A stretch of DNA of 64,000 nucleotides from Flavilitoribacter nigricans DSM 23189 = NBRC 102662 (lineage in GTDB: Bacteria; Bacteroidota; Bacteroidia; Chitinophagales; Saprospiraceae): contig NZ_PDUD01000021.1 of the NCBI RefSeq assembly GCF_002646595.1, positions 281,051 to 345,050 on the forward strand, given 5' to 3'. Shown here piece after piece: positions 27,501 to 34,821 of this stretch (positions are counted from its first letter, which is position 1; the number at the start of each line of letters is the position of its first letter). A model generated the notes under the pieces. That model was not told the DNA's origin. It searched no databases and saw only the letters and a program-made list of their open reading frames with translations. The position numbers and the translations under genes are program-made.

Positions 27501-29865
27501 CGGGCGATCCGTCGTCAATTCCGGTAACGGGACCAGCATCCGGGCCAACCACATGCAATTCAATAACAACGGGGTGATTTACGGCTCCAATACCTTCGAT
27601 ACTTTGATCTTTGCTCCGGGCAAAGCCTACCAGTTGCAGGCATTGCAAACCCAGACGATCGTAGATCACTGGCAGATCATCGGAAATAACTGCGTACCGA
27701 TCCAGCTCTCGTCTACTGAGCCGGGGATTAAATCCACTGCTTTTATGGCCAGCGGCCGGGTAAACGGAGATTTTATCCAGATGAGCGATCAGGAGGCTAC
27801 GGGCGGTGCCGAATTCTATGCCGGTACGCACAGTACCAACGTCGGGAACAGCAATACCGGCTGGATATTCGATAGTGCGGAAGATTTTGTTGAAACGGGT
27901 TTTCTCGGTAAGGACGTGATCCTCTGTAATGACAATACCATCGTGCTGGACGCAGACAATAAAGGTCCGGATGAAACTTACGCCTGGCAGGACGGCAGCA
28001 CTGAATCCACCTTTACCGTGCCCGGTGCCGGTACTTACTGGGCGGAAGTGAGTTTTACCAATAACTGTACGATACGGGATTCGATCCAGATCATCCCCCA
28101 GGATGATTTTATGGCCAATGTCGGCAATGATACCACCTTGTGTACCGGTGCCGACCTGTTGCTGGATGCAACCTTCGATGCGCTGGGCGTCACTTATCTC
28201 TGGCACGACGGATCAACTATGCCTACCTTCCTGGTAGACAGCCCGGGAGAATATAAGGTGGAACTGGAACTGAGCGGCTGTACGGTGCGAGATTCCATGG
28301 AGGTGACCTATTTTGATCCTCCGGTGCTCGATGTGGCCGAAGACCAGACCCTGTGTTTCGGGACCACGCTGGCTCTGGACGCCAATATTACCGATGCCGT
28401 CACCTATACCTGGCAGGACGGCACGGACGGTGCGGTCTACAACGTGGCCACGCCGGGCACTTACTGGGTGGATGTCGACTTTGCCCACTGCGTGCGCCGG
28501 GATAGTGTGTTGATCGATTATTACCCCGAGGTGATTGTGGATATCGGATCCGATACCACACTTTGCGAAAATGAGACACTGTTGGTGGATGCCGCCCAGC
28601 CGGATGCGGTCTACGCCTGGCAGGACGGTAGTACGGCCGCTTCCTTTACCGTTAGCGAACCCGCCATCTATTGGGTAGATGTTTCGATAAACGGCTGTAC
28701 GGAGCGCGATAGCCTGGAAGCTTTTTATACCCCTCTACCCGTATTTGACCTGGGGCCCGATCTGCGGCCCTGTGAGGATGATCTGCCGCAGCTAAGTACC
28801 AGTGTCGCCGGAGCTACCTACGCCTGGCAGGACGGCAGTACGCAAGCGGATTTCACGGTGAGTTCGGATGGTATCTACTGGCTGGACGTAACCAAAGACG
28901 GCTGCTCGGACCGTGATTCGGTGATCGTGGAATACATCATCTTACCGGACATGGTACTCGGGGAAGACCGGACCCTTTGTGAAGGAGAACAGGTGGATTA
29001 TGATGTCTCATTCCCGGGAGCCAGATACAGCTGGCAGGACGGATCAACCAATCCCCTGTACACCATTACAACCAGCGGCGATTATACTGTAGCCATTTCG
29101 GTAGAGCAGTGCAATGTGGAGGACGAAGTCAGTATTCTGTTCAACCCGACACCAACTTTTACCCTGCCGGAGGATACGCTGCTTTGCCAGGGTGACAACC
29201 TGAACCTGCGCATCAATACGTTTGCTGACGAATACCGCTGGTCGGACGGTTCTTCGGCGAGTAGTCTGACGGTATCCTATCCCGGGGGCACGATCTGGGG
29301 CGAAACGGAACTCGACGGTTGTACTTTCCGGGATGAGATCGTGGTCGCCTACCAGGAACCACCCCAGGTGGATCTCGGTCGGGATACCCTCATTTGTGAA
29401 GACTTCAGTGTTATGCTATCGGCCGGAGTAGTGGCGGAAAGTTATCTGTGGCAGGATGGCTCCACGTCCAGAAGTATCGAATCCAGCGGGTCCGGCCTGT
29501 ACTCCGTTGAGGTTGTCGATGGCCCCTGCATGGTTACGGATTCGGTTTTTGTTGGTACCCGTCCCTGCGTGTACTTTGAAGTTTTTGTACCTAATGCTTT
29601 CTCTCCGAACGGGGATGGGATCAATGATGTTTTGCGCCCGATGATCTCCTCTCAGGTGCAGATCTCGAAATACAATTTTAAAGTGTATGATCGTTGGGGA
29701 ACGGAGGTATTTACCAGCGCCAATCTGGATGACGGCTGGGACGGCATGCTGAAATCGCTACCTCTGCCGATGGGCGTCTATATCTATTTCGTCGAATTCG
29801 ATTACATGGACGACCGGGGAGGAGGTTCGGATCTGATCACCGGAGATGTGATGTTGATAAGGTGA
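24556..29865 (+). CDS. Giant repeat-containing surface protein with T9SS type B (gliding motility-associated) C-terminal domain
   Basis: 1769 aa. Signal peptide (about 1-22). Three large modules of about 365 residues each begin with YYWVGGSGDW, LYWVGGTGDW and LYWVGGDGDW at about 24, 392 and 754, each followed by a D-N-V-F-F-D type motif; they look like beta-helix/G8-like adhesin units. From about 1116 to 1665 come eight Ig-like repeats of 65-70 aa with pattern LG-D-TLC...Y-WQDGST...GTYWVDV...GC-RDS. The C-terminal about 95 residues carry VPNAFSPNGDGIND...YDRWG, the CHU_C/type B sorting domain. Such proteins are exported by the type IX system and act as adhesins, matrix proteins or gliding components. 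A strong terminator follows. Confidence 0.85.
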   Translation: MMLKTTLSASLAFLLCTSLIAADYYWVGGSGDWSDISHWATTSGGSTFHNQAPTSDDNVFFDGNSFNGNGQTVTVNTDIVFCRNMNWTGASGNPVFVGSPQQVLSVYGSIILNANMDFNFPGEIRMSSLEPGQSITTNGHQLGKTLTFEGVGGEWELQDPLNVDSLINLRNGVVRTNGVAITTAYLDLQSPTTATLEMGSSKVTVTGLNYSIRNQPVPAIRIHTNNLVLNMANTEIELTNGRGGVTISGNQPVNIGSLVFSASEGTAKVEIGSNTSLNTDRLRFGNSAVITGQVNTGALALAAGKAYTFDSDITYNIGSLSAPGQCEAPIQIFGSISGTPAFFSSASGPIQVAYASIKDIHGIGGANFTANNSADLGNNDGWTINASSQNELYWVGGTGDWDDSAHWSFTSGGAGGACVPTGADNVFFDANSFGAAGEVVTINVENALCRNMDWSGASGMPVFAGNKANSLRIYGSLRFIPNMMLDFEGSVYFESSTAGNTITTGNLLFNQNVFFNGRGGAWSLNDTLQVDRNIQLISGFLTTNNQTVVCEKFLSTSTFDRQLLLGESHIIMRQINLSSGGARTCEFWLQSDNLVFDAGTSWIDFTQFGYLRTDGSGTVNYYEVTFNWYGTTRNDTQATVYVHNMTFFQDGAFLDRFTVGTLNLTPGFEYFLASWETFTFNNINAVGSCDSLIYIHSMNDNQEAFIDSPKDQILEYVILRDVHNISGDNFTANNSVDLDNNMNWQINDLAARTLYWVGGDGDWSDQAHWSLSSGGSGGECIPTPIDDVFFDENSFSAPGQLVNDIMPKHYCHNLTWQNITTTPRLELLDLYIFGSLEFADDMEVYVFNTRFAGDEAGHTINTRAHELVYAYIAGEGDWMLQDSFLAYSVGLEHGGWNTNGYAVNLEYFYAFQEELPKHLKLGGSHITVTAEQPSFPWSVSGNITLEADSSLIELTSNSATFYNRVLNGGELVYNEVLFSAKAGRSVVNSGNGTSIRANHMQFNNNGVIYGSNTFDTLIFAPGKAYQLQALQTQTIVDHWQIIGNNCVPIQLSSTEPGIKSTAFMASGRVNGDFIQMSDQEATGGAEFYAGTHSTNVGNSNTGWIFDSAEDFVETGFLGKDVILCNDNTIVLDADNKGPDETYAWQDGSTESTFTVPGAGTYWAEVSFTNNCTIRDSIQIIPQDDFMANVGNDTTLCTGADLLLDATFDALGVTYLWHDGSTMPTFLVDSPGEYKVELELSGCTVRDSMEVTYFDPPVLDVAEDQTLCFGTTLALDANITDAVTYTWQDGTDGAVYNVATPGTYWVDVDFAHCVRRDSVLIDYYPEVIVDIGSDTTLCENETLLVDAAQPDAVYAWQDGSTAASFTVSEPAIYWVDVSINGCTERDSLEAFYTPLPVFDLGPDLRPCEDDLPQLSTSVAGATYAWQDGSTQADFTVSSDGIYWLDVTKDGCSDRDSVIVEYIILPDMVLGEDRTLCEGEQVDYDVSFPGARYSWQDGSTNPLYTITTSGDYTVAISVEQCNVEDEVSILFNPTPTFTLPEDTLLCQGDNLNLRINTFADEYRWSDGSSASSLTVSYPGGTIWGETELDGCTFRDEIVVAYQEPPQVDLGRDTLICEDFSVMLSAGVVAESYLWQDGSTSRSIESSGSGLYSVEVVDGPCMVTDSVFVGTRPCVYFEVFVPNAFSPNGDGINDVLRPMISSQVQISKYNFKVYDRWGTEVFTSANLDDGWDGMLKSLPLPMGVYIYFVEFDYMDDRGGGSDLITGDVMLIR

Positions 29866-29889
29866 CGGTCTGAAACGGACAGAATAAAG

Positions 29890-29931
29890 AATTGGAAAGG
29901 TCAGGTTATTGGATAGCTGACCTTTCCAATT
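29890..29931. terminator. Intrinsic terminator between convergent genes
   Basis: Perfect 15-bp inverted repeat (AATTGGAAAGGTCAG at 29890-29904 with 29917-29931), 12-nt loop, T run after. It closes the giant T9SS gene; its right arm lies 2 bp before the stop codon of the minus-strand lipoprotein gene, so it probably also serves that gene. Confidence 0.88.
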
Positions 29932-29933
29932 TT

Positions 29934-30266
29934 CTATTCAGGCGGAACGATCCGGTACCGGATCTCCCGTTCCAGGGCCATACCGTTGGTGAAATAACCG
30001 AAGGTATCCCGGTACACTTTCCCATTTTGCACATTGCGGTAAATAATTGAGTAGGCCCCGTCGGCGACTTGCCGGCTAAGGTCGGCAGTGTAAACTACCG
30101 AATCACCCGGCTGTAATTCTACCATTAAGCCCGCGGTATTGGGGTGGACGCTTAAGGAATCTATCGCAAAACCGCTCTGATTCTCTATCAAGATATTAAC
30201 CCGGTCGGAATGGCCACAGGCGAATAAGCTGGTCAGGATAAGCAGCAAGCAGCAGAGTGATCTCAT
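29934..30266 (-). CDS. Small lipoprotein of unknown function
   Basis: 110 aa, not assigned to a family. Lipoprotein signal MRSLCCLLLILTSLFAC with Cys about 17 as the likely lipid anchor. The mature part reads as a small beta-sandwich: VNILIENQSGFAIDSLSVHP, LQPGDSVVYTADLS and YSIIYRNVQNGKVYRDTFGYF, which suggests a transthyretin/Ig-like fold. Monocistronic and convergent with the giant T9SS gene. Confidence 0.7.
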   Translation of the reverse strand: MRSLCCLLLILTSLFACGHSDRVNILIENQSGFAIDSLSVHPNTAGLMVELQPGDSVVYTADLSRQVADGAYSIIYRNVQNGKVYRDTFGYFTNGMALEREIRYRIVPPE

Positions 30267-30548
30267 TGGATTTTTTTATAAGGTTAACCAATTTTATTCT
30301 TGGATTCCGTTCTCTGAAATTGATAAATCAAAATTCTTGTTGAGGGTACTTTTCCTCCAAAGGCTTAGCTCGGGCGATTTCATGCCCTATTTGAAAGTGT
30401 CGGTAGAATGCAAAAAGGCCCCAGCGGGCTGAATGATCCTGATATATTTGCCGGCCTCAAACCGCGCAGCTTACCGGATAGAGGTGCAATAAGTAGAAAG
30501 CAACGGCAGTTTAATAAAAAAAGTTAACCCCAATCAACCGAAACCCAA

Positions 30549-31439
30549 ATGATAAGAGCCCTCAGTTTTTTGCTGCTGATAGCAGCCTGTAGTCCGTCTA
30601 TTGACGAGCTGTCTTCTCTTGGAAGTTTCCCGTTCGAGATCAGTAAGCTGCTTACCCTTAGCGAATCGCCGGCCCGCGATACCGCCGTTCTGGACCCACT
30701 GGGCGAAACGTCTGCGGACCGTTTCCAGCCACCATCCGGATTTCAGCGGGTTACTTACCCGGCCGGCACCTTCGGACACTACCTCCAGCATTTTCCACTA
30801 CAAGCACACGGAAGAGCGGTTTATCTTTTCGACGGCCGTCTCAAAAACCGGCAGGATGTACACGCCGCTGTGCTGGACATCGATGTAGGCAAGCGGGACC
30901 TCCAGCAGTGTGCGGATGCCGTAATGCGATTGCGAGCCGAATATCTGTGGCAGGGAAAGCGCTTTGATGCCATTCATTTCAATTTCACCAACGGTTTTGC
31001 CGCGCCCTACAGCCGGTGGCGATCGGGGGAACGCATCCGGGTGACGGGAAATGAAGTAAGCTGGGTAAGGAGTAGCCGCAATTCGGAAACTTACGCTTCC
31101 TTTCGCTCCTACCTGACTATGATCTTTGCGTTTTCCGGCACCTTGTCGCTGAGTCGAGACCTGAAGCCGAAACCCTTGCGGGAGATCGAAGCGGGAGATG
31201 TATTCATTGAGGGAGGTAGTCCCGGACACGCGGTACTGGTAATGGACAAGGCCGTACATCCGGAAACCGGTGAAATACTGGTACTGTTGGCCCAGAGTTA
31301 TATGCCTGCTCAGGATATTCATATCCTCAGGAATTTCCGGGACGATGCGATGAGTCCCTGGTACTCGCTGGAAGACTTCTCCGATAAGGTCCGTACTCCC
31401 GAATGGCACTTCAGCCCGTCGGATCTGAAAGCGTTTTAG
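30549..31439 (+). CDS. DUF4846 family lipoprotein
   Basis: 296 aa. Short signal ending at a Cys (LLLIAAC). The core matches DUF4846: FGHYLQHFPLQAHGRAVYLFDGRLK (read in parts), HAAVLDIDVGKRDLQQCADAVMRLRAEYLW and FDAIHFNFTNGF, then a C-terminal GDVFIEGGSPGHAVLVMD segment with a His and LAQSYMPAQDIHIL. The latter, with the central Cys, recalls NlpC/P60-like or transglutaminase-type folds, but the family has no proven activity that I know. It precedes the AlkA-like gene by 144 bp on the same strand. Confidence 0.75.
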   Translation: MIRALSFLLLIAACSPSIDELSSLGSFPFEISKLLTLSESPARDTAVLDPLGETSADRFQPPSGFQRVTYPAGTFGHYLQHFPLQAHGRAVYLFDGRLKNRQDVHAAVLDIDVGKRDLQQCADAVMRLRAEYLWQGKRFDAIHFNFTNGFAAPYSRWRSGERIRVTGNEVSWVRSSRNSETYASFRSYLTMIFAFSGTLSLSRDLKPKPLREIEAGDVFIEGGSPGHAVLVMDKAVHPETGEILVLLAQSYMPAQDIHILRNFRDDAMSPWYSLEDFSDKVRTPEWHFSPSDLKAF

Positions 31440-31583
31440 CCCGCCCGGATGGGCAAATGCTCCCTGTTATCCCATGCCTGTTTTCCCGAACTTCCGTTTT
31501 TCCAGCCGGGAAAGTTCTGGGTAAATTGCTACCTTAAGCGGCAGCTAGCCGAGAGGCAAATTTCACCCAACGACTATAGCAAA

Positions 31584-32186
31584 ATGAAACAGGAGATCAT
31601 CCAACACCTCAGCCTGGATCCAAAACTCGGGTCCATCATCGCCACGACCAAAGTCGACTGGCCCGATGTCGGAGATGACATCTATTACAACCTGATCCGG
31701 GCGATCGTTTTTCAGCAATTATCGGGAAAAGCGGCGTCCACTATTCACGGACGTTTTATCGGCCTTTTTCCCGAAGCCTACCCTTATCCGGAGCCACTGC
31801 TGGCGCTGGATCTGCCCGACCTTCGGGCCGTAGGATTGTCGCGACAGAAAGCTACCTATATTCAAAATGTAGCCGAATTCTTTCAGCAGGAAAACCTGAT
31901 CGGAAAGGATCTGGCGGATATGGATGACGAAGCGGTGATCCAGTACCTGACCCAGATCAAGGGCGTGGGCCGCTGGACGGTCGAAATGTTGCTCATGTTT
32001 ACGCTCAACCGGCCTGATGTACTTCCACTGGACGATCTGGGCATTCAGCAGGCGATCCAATTATTATACGGATTTGAGGAAAAGGGTAGGGGACTGAAGC
32101 AGCGGATGATGGAAATCGCCGAACCCTGGCGCCCTTATCGCACTTACGCCAGCATGTTCTTGTGGCGGTGGAAGGATGGGAATTGA
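31584..32186 (+). CDS. DNA-3-methyladenine glycosylase, AlkA-like (HhH-GPD)
   Basis: 200 aa from the ATG at 31584; the frame is open to 31449 but the upstream 45 residues are unlike the family. FQQLSGKAASTIHGRF starts the HhH-GPD domain; the helix-hairpin-helix is QIKGVGRWTVEMLLMF, followed by VLPLDDLGIQQA, whose second Asp is the expected catalytic residue. The protein lacks the AlkA N-terminal TBP-like domain, like the short bacterial AlkA/MagIII-type enzymes. It removes alkylated purines as the first step of base excision repair. C-terminal WRPYRTYASMFLWRW fits the family. Confidence 0.88.
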   Translation: MKQEIIQHLSLDPKLGSIIATTKVDWPDVGDDIYYNLIRAIVFQQLSGKAASTIHGRFIGLFPEAYPYPEPLLALDLPDLRAVGLSRQKATYIQNVAEFFQQENLIGKDLADMDDEAVIQYLTQIKGVGRWTVEMLLMFTLNRPDVLPLDDLGIQQAIQLLYGFEEKGRGLKQRMMEIAEPWRPYRTYASMFLWRWKDGN

Positions 32187-32329
32187 CGATCCTTAACCGG
32201 AGTAGAGATACTGACCAAATTCAGCCTCCCGGATAAATCCTAAACAGGGTCTGAATTGTTAACACTGATGCAGGGAAAATTATCTGCCCGGGTGTCGTCG
32301 ATCCACGATCCGAACCGGGCGGCCCGGAT

Positions 32330-32521
32330 AGGGCTGTTCCGTTCTCAAATTATTGAATATAAAAAATGGCAATTTCAATGGCAATAGCAATTTCAATAAC
32401 TCAAAATCAGGCGAAAAGGTCAAAATCGGAGCAGAAAGCTGCCTTTTGCTTGCTATTGCTATTGTGTTTGACATTGTAATTGAAAAATTCGCATTGTGTT
32501 TTTATAGAACTGAACAGCCCT
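32330..32521. repeat. 190-bp imperfect palindrome with nested arms
   Basis: Outer arms AGGGCTGTTCCGTTCT (32330-32345) and AGAACTGAACAGCCCT (32506-32521) pair at 15 of 16 positions. Inside, left (about 32368-32396) and right (about 32451-32483) segments built of CAAT-rich short units (GCAATAGCAATTTCAA / TTGCTATTGCTATTG) pair imperfectly, and the apex is a GCAG-AAAG-CTGC hairpin (32431-32442). The element occupies most of the 400-bp gap between the AlkA-like and AstE/ASPA-like genes. Confidence 0.65.
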
Positions 32522-32586
32522 GGGGTGGCCCGGGGTACGGAAGCACGGACTGTTCGCTTGATCCCCGAAAAATAAGCATTTGGTAT

Positions 32587-33522
32587 ATGGAGCGGATTAT
32601 AGGAAAATTCACCGGACCGGAACGCGGTCCATTATTGATATGTCTGGGAGGGATGCACGGCAACGAACCCGCCGGCATCCTGGCGATGGAAAACCTTTTT
32701 CAAATGTTGGCGGTGGAACCGGAAGTCAACCCGGATTTCCACTTTTGCGGTCGTATCATCGGTCTGCGTGGTAACCTGCAGGCGTTGGCGGCCCAACAGC
32801 GCTACCTGGAGAAGGACCTGAATCGTCAGTTTACGCTCGCCAATGTAAAAAGAGTTAGATCCACTCCCGAAAGCCAGCTGGCAGCGGAAGACCTGGAACT
32901 TCGACAGTTACTGGATATCGTACAACGGGAGATCGAAGAATACGCTCCGGAATGCCTTTATTTTCTGGATCTGCATACCACTACCGCCGAGGGGGGGATA
33001 TTCGCCATTACTACCGATGATAAAACGAGCATCCGGATCGGAGTGGAACTCCACGCACCCGTGATCACGGGCATGTTGAAGGGATTGAAGGGTACCACGC
33101 TGCACTATTTCAATACCCAAAATCTGGGCGTGCCTACAGTCGCCATTACTTTTGAAGCGGGGCAGCACGATGATCCGTTATCCGTCAACCGGACGATAGC
33201 GGCTATCGTTAACTGCCTGCGCACAGTCGGCTGTGTCAAAGCGGAACACGTCGAGAACCGGCACGATCAGTTGCTGCAGGATTACGCGCGTTATCTGCCG
33301 AAGGTAGCGCACCTCATCAAAGCCCACCGGATCCAGCCCGATGACGGATTCACCATGTTGCCGGGTTATCAGAATTTTCAAAAAGTGAAAAAAGGGGAGA
33401 CCCTGGCCTACGATCACAAGGGGCCGATCCACGCGGATGTCGATGCGCACGTGTTGATGCCCCATTATCAGCAGAAAGGGGAGGACGGTTTTTTCCTGGT
33501 GAAAGAGGTAAAGCGGGTATAA
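32587..33522 (+). CDS. Succinylglutamate desuccinylase/aspartoacylase-family zinc hydrolase
   Basis: 311 aa from the ATG at 32587. The frame is open back to 32353, but those 78 codons run through the palindromic element and are compositionally odd (Asn-rich, then hydrophobic), so I do not include them. Zinc ligands are His and Glu in GGMHGNEPAG (about 19-28) and His in FLDLHTTT (about 124-131); FEAGQHDDP holds the expected general base Glu. The C-terminus has a small barrel-like domain (GDGFTMLPGYQNFQKVKKGE region). The family cleaves acyl groups or amides from amino acids. Exact substrate unknown. Next gene, tetR-like, begins 84 bp later. Confidence 0.8.
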   Translation: MERIIGKFTGPERGPLLICLGGMHGNEPAGILAMENLFQMLAVEPEVNPDFHFCGRIIGLRGNLQALAAQQRYLEKDLNRQFTLANVKRVRSTPESQLAAEDLELRQLLDIVQREIEEYAPECLYFLDLHTTTAEGGIFAITTDDKTSIRIGVELHAPVITGMLKGLKGTTLHYFNTQNLGVPTVAITFEAGQHDDPLSVNRTIAAIVNCLRTVGCVKAEHVENRHDQLLQDYARYLPKVAHLIKAHRIQPDDGFTMLPGYQNFQKVKKGETLAYDHKGPIHADVDAHVLMPHYQQKGEDGFFLVKEVKRV

Positions 33523-33525
33523 AAC

Positions 33526-33544
33526 ATACCATACAGTATTGTTT
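33526..33544. promoter_or_regulatory. Probable TetR operator, site 1 (autoregulation)
   Basis: ATACCATA-CAG-TATTGTTT: left half-site identical to that of the perfect palindrome at 34191-34209, right half 6 of 8. It overlaps the TTTG (33542-33545) that could serve as the -33 element of the regulator gene. Confidence 0.6.
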
Positions 33545-33561
33545 GGTAATGTAATAATCCA

Positions 33562-33569
33562 TATCTTTG
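33562..33569 (+). promoter_or_regulatory. -7 box of TetR-family gene
   Basis: TATCTTTG matches TAnnTTTG exactly. A TTTG at 33542-33545 lies 16 bp upstream, near -33 spacing, and inside the operator-like site. Start codon is 37 bp downstream of the box. Confidence 0.65.
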
Positions 33570-33606
33570 GATTATTCGTTACACCCTCCATATCCATTAC
33601 CGAACT

Positions 33607-34149
33607 GTGGCGCGATTAAGTAAAGAAGACTGGTTAGATGAAGGCTTTAAACTGCTGTCCGAGTTTGCGCAGAACAAACTCCGCATTGCCTTCCTGTGTG
33701 AGCGCCTGGGAGTGACCCGCGGTTCATTTTATCACCATTTTGACAGTATAGACAATTACGTAGAGGAATTGATGCGAGCCTGGGAAAAGCAGAATACCCT
33801 GGATGCCATTGCTGCGGCAGAAGCCGGCATTTCTCCAATGGAACGTATGGAACTGCTCAACCGAAAGGTAGTCCAGTCCAACCAGAAGATTGAAGCGGCT
33901 ATCCGGTCCTGGAGTTTCTATCAGGACGTTGTAAAACTGCACCTCACGCTTGTGGACGACATCCGCCTGGAATTTCTGGTCCGGATCTTTCGGGATATGG
34001 GCATGGAACAGAGCCTGGCCGAAAAACAGGCTAAGCTGGATTACGCCGTACTGATCGGAATGCAGCAACTGTATCCCGATATTTCCGCCCGGGAGATGGA
34101 AGAGTTATGGGAAGTCTACCGGCCGGACTGGAGTCGGGACAAGGCTTGA
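33607..34149 (+). CDS. TetR/AcrR-family transcriptional regulator
   Basis: 180 aa with a GTG start at 33607, the only start that keeps the whole DNA-binding domain. The helix-turn-helix is LRIAFLCERLGVTRGSFYHHF (about 26-46, written in parts: IAFLCERLGVTRG and SFYHHFDSIDNY), very typical of TetR. The C-terminal ligand-binding region (about 60-175) is helical with no recognised ligand motif. It is followed 73 bp later by a DUF2867-family gene, whose leader holds a perfect 19-bp palindrome; the same half-site is found upstream of this gene, implying that it represses both itself and its neighbour. Confidence 0.88.
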   Translation: MARLSKEDWLDEGFKLLSEFAQNKLRIAFLCERLGVTRGSFYHHFDSIDNYVEELMRAWEKQNTLDAIAAAEAGISPMERMELLNRKVVQSNQKIEAAIRSWSFYQDVVKLHLTLVDDIRLEFLVRIFRDMGMEQSLAEKQAKLDYAVLIGMQQLYPDISAREMEELWEVYRPDWSRDKA

Positions 34150-34190
34150 CCAAAGGGTAGGAGAGGATAAAATTTTTTTGCCTTTAAAAC

Positions 34191-34209
34191 ATACCATACT
34201 ATATGGTAT
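34191..34209. promoter_or_regulatory. TetR-type operator, perfect 19-bp palindrome
   Basis: ATACCATA-CTA-TATGGTAT, 8-bp perfect half-sites with a 3-bp centre, 13 bp before the ATG at 34223. The preceding AAAAC is shared with site 1. Size and symmetry are typical for TetR dimers. Confidence 0.75.
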
Positions 34210-34222
34210 AAAACTATAAAAT

Positions 34223-34768
34223 ATGAAAGCTTACACCCAGCCCATTCCGGAAGGCAGTCTCATCGAAACTGCTTTGGAACGTATCGATTACCAGGATTCC
34301 TTTGGCATCCAAACCAGTGCTCAGGTAGACGTAGTGCAATTGCCTCCTTTATTTTTCAAGCTGTTTCCGACCTGGTTCATGGGACTGATGTATTTGCGGG
34401 AAGCCATTGCCGGTCTGATCGGATTGAAGACCGGTCGGGGAATAGACGTTCGGGCACAGTTGCGGGATTTCACCGGAACTATTGGCGAGTCCATTGCGCT
34501 GTTCCAGGTAATGGGACGTAGTGAGGAAGAGATCCTGACCGGCGAAAATGATCGCCATCTCGATTTCAGGTTGTCCTTTTTTGCACGCCCGTGCGAGCAT
34601 GGTACCGAATTGATCTTGTCTACTAGCGTGCAGTACAATGGCTGGCTGGGCCGTGCCTATTTTTTGCCGGTAAAACCGGTCCACCGACTGATCGTCCCTA
34701 TAATTCTGAAGCGTATGGCGCGATATCTGGAGCGGAATGCGACCATGTTTCCTTCCGGAGCCCAGTGA
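34223..34768 (+). CDS. DUF2867-family protein under TetR-like control
   Basis: 181 aa. No signal peptide. Recognisable DUF2867 pattern: a hydrophobic middle (FKLFPTWFMGLMYLREAIAG), then NDRHLDFRLSFFAR and YNGWLGRAYFLPVKPVHRLIVPIILKRMA at the C-terminus. DUF2867 resembles SRPBCC/START-like lipid- or polyketide-binding folds, but has no confirmed activity. The perfect palindrome 13 bp upstream of its start and the TetR-like gene before it indicate induction by a small molecule. Followed by a convergent beta-CASP gene. Confidence 0.75.
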   Translation: MKAYTQPIPEGSLIETALERIDYQDSFGIQTSAQVDVVQLPPLFFKLFPTWFMGLMYLREAIAGLIGLKTGRGIDVRAQLRDFTGTIGESIALFQVMGRSEEEILTGENDRHLDFRLSFFARPCEHGTELILSTSVQYNGWLGRAYFLPVKPVHRLIVPIILKRMARYLERNATMFPSGAQ

Positions 34769-34821
34769 GTCCAGAAAAAAGGATTTGTCGGTGATAGTAA
34801 TTTTGATCGCTAGAGGGCAGT

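Noticed and set aside
32353..32586. N-terminal extension of the AstE/ASPA-like protein
   Set aside because: Those 78 codons are the translation of the palindromic element; the conserved domain starts right after the ATG at 32587.
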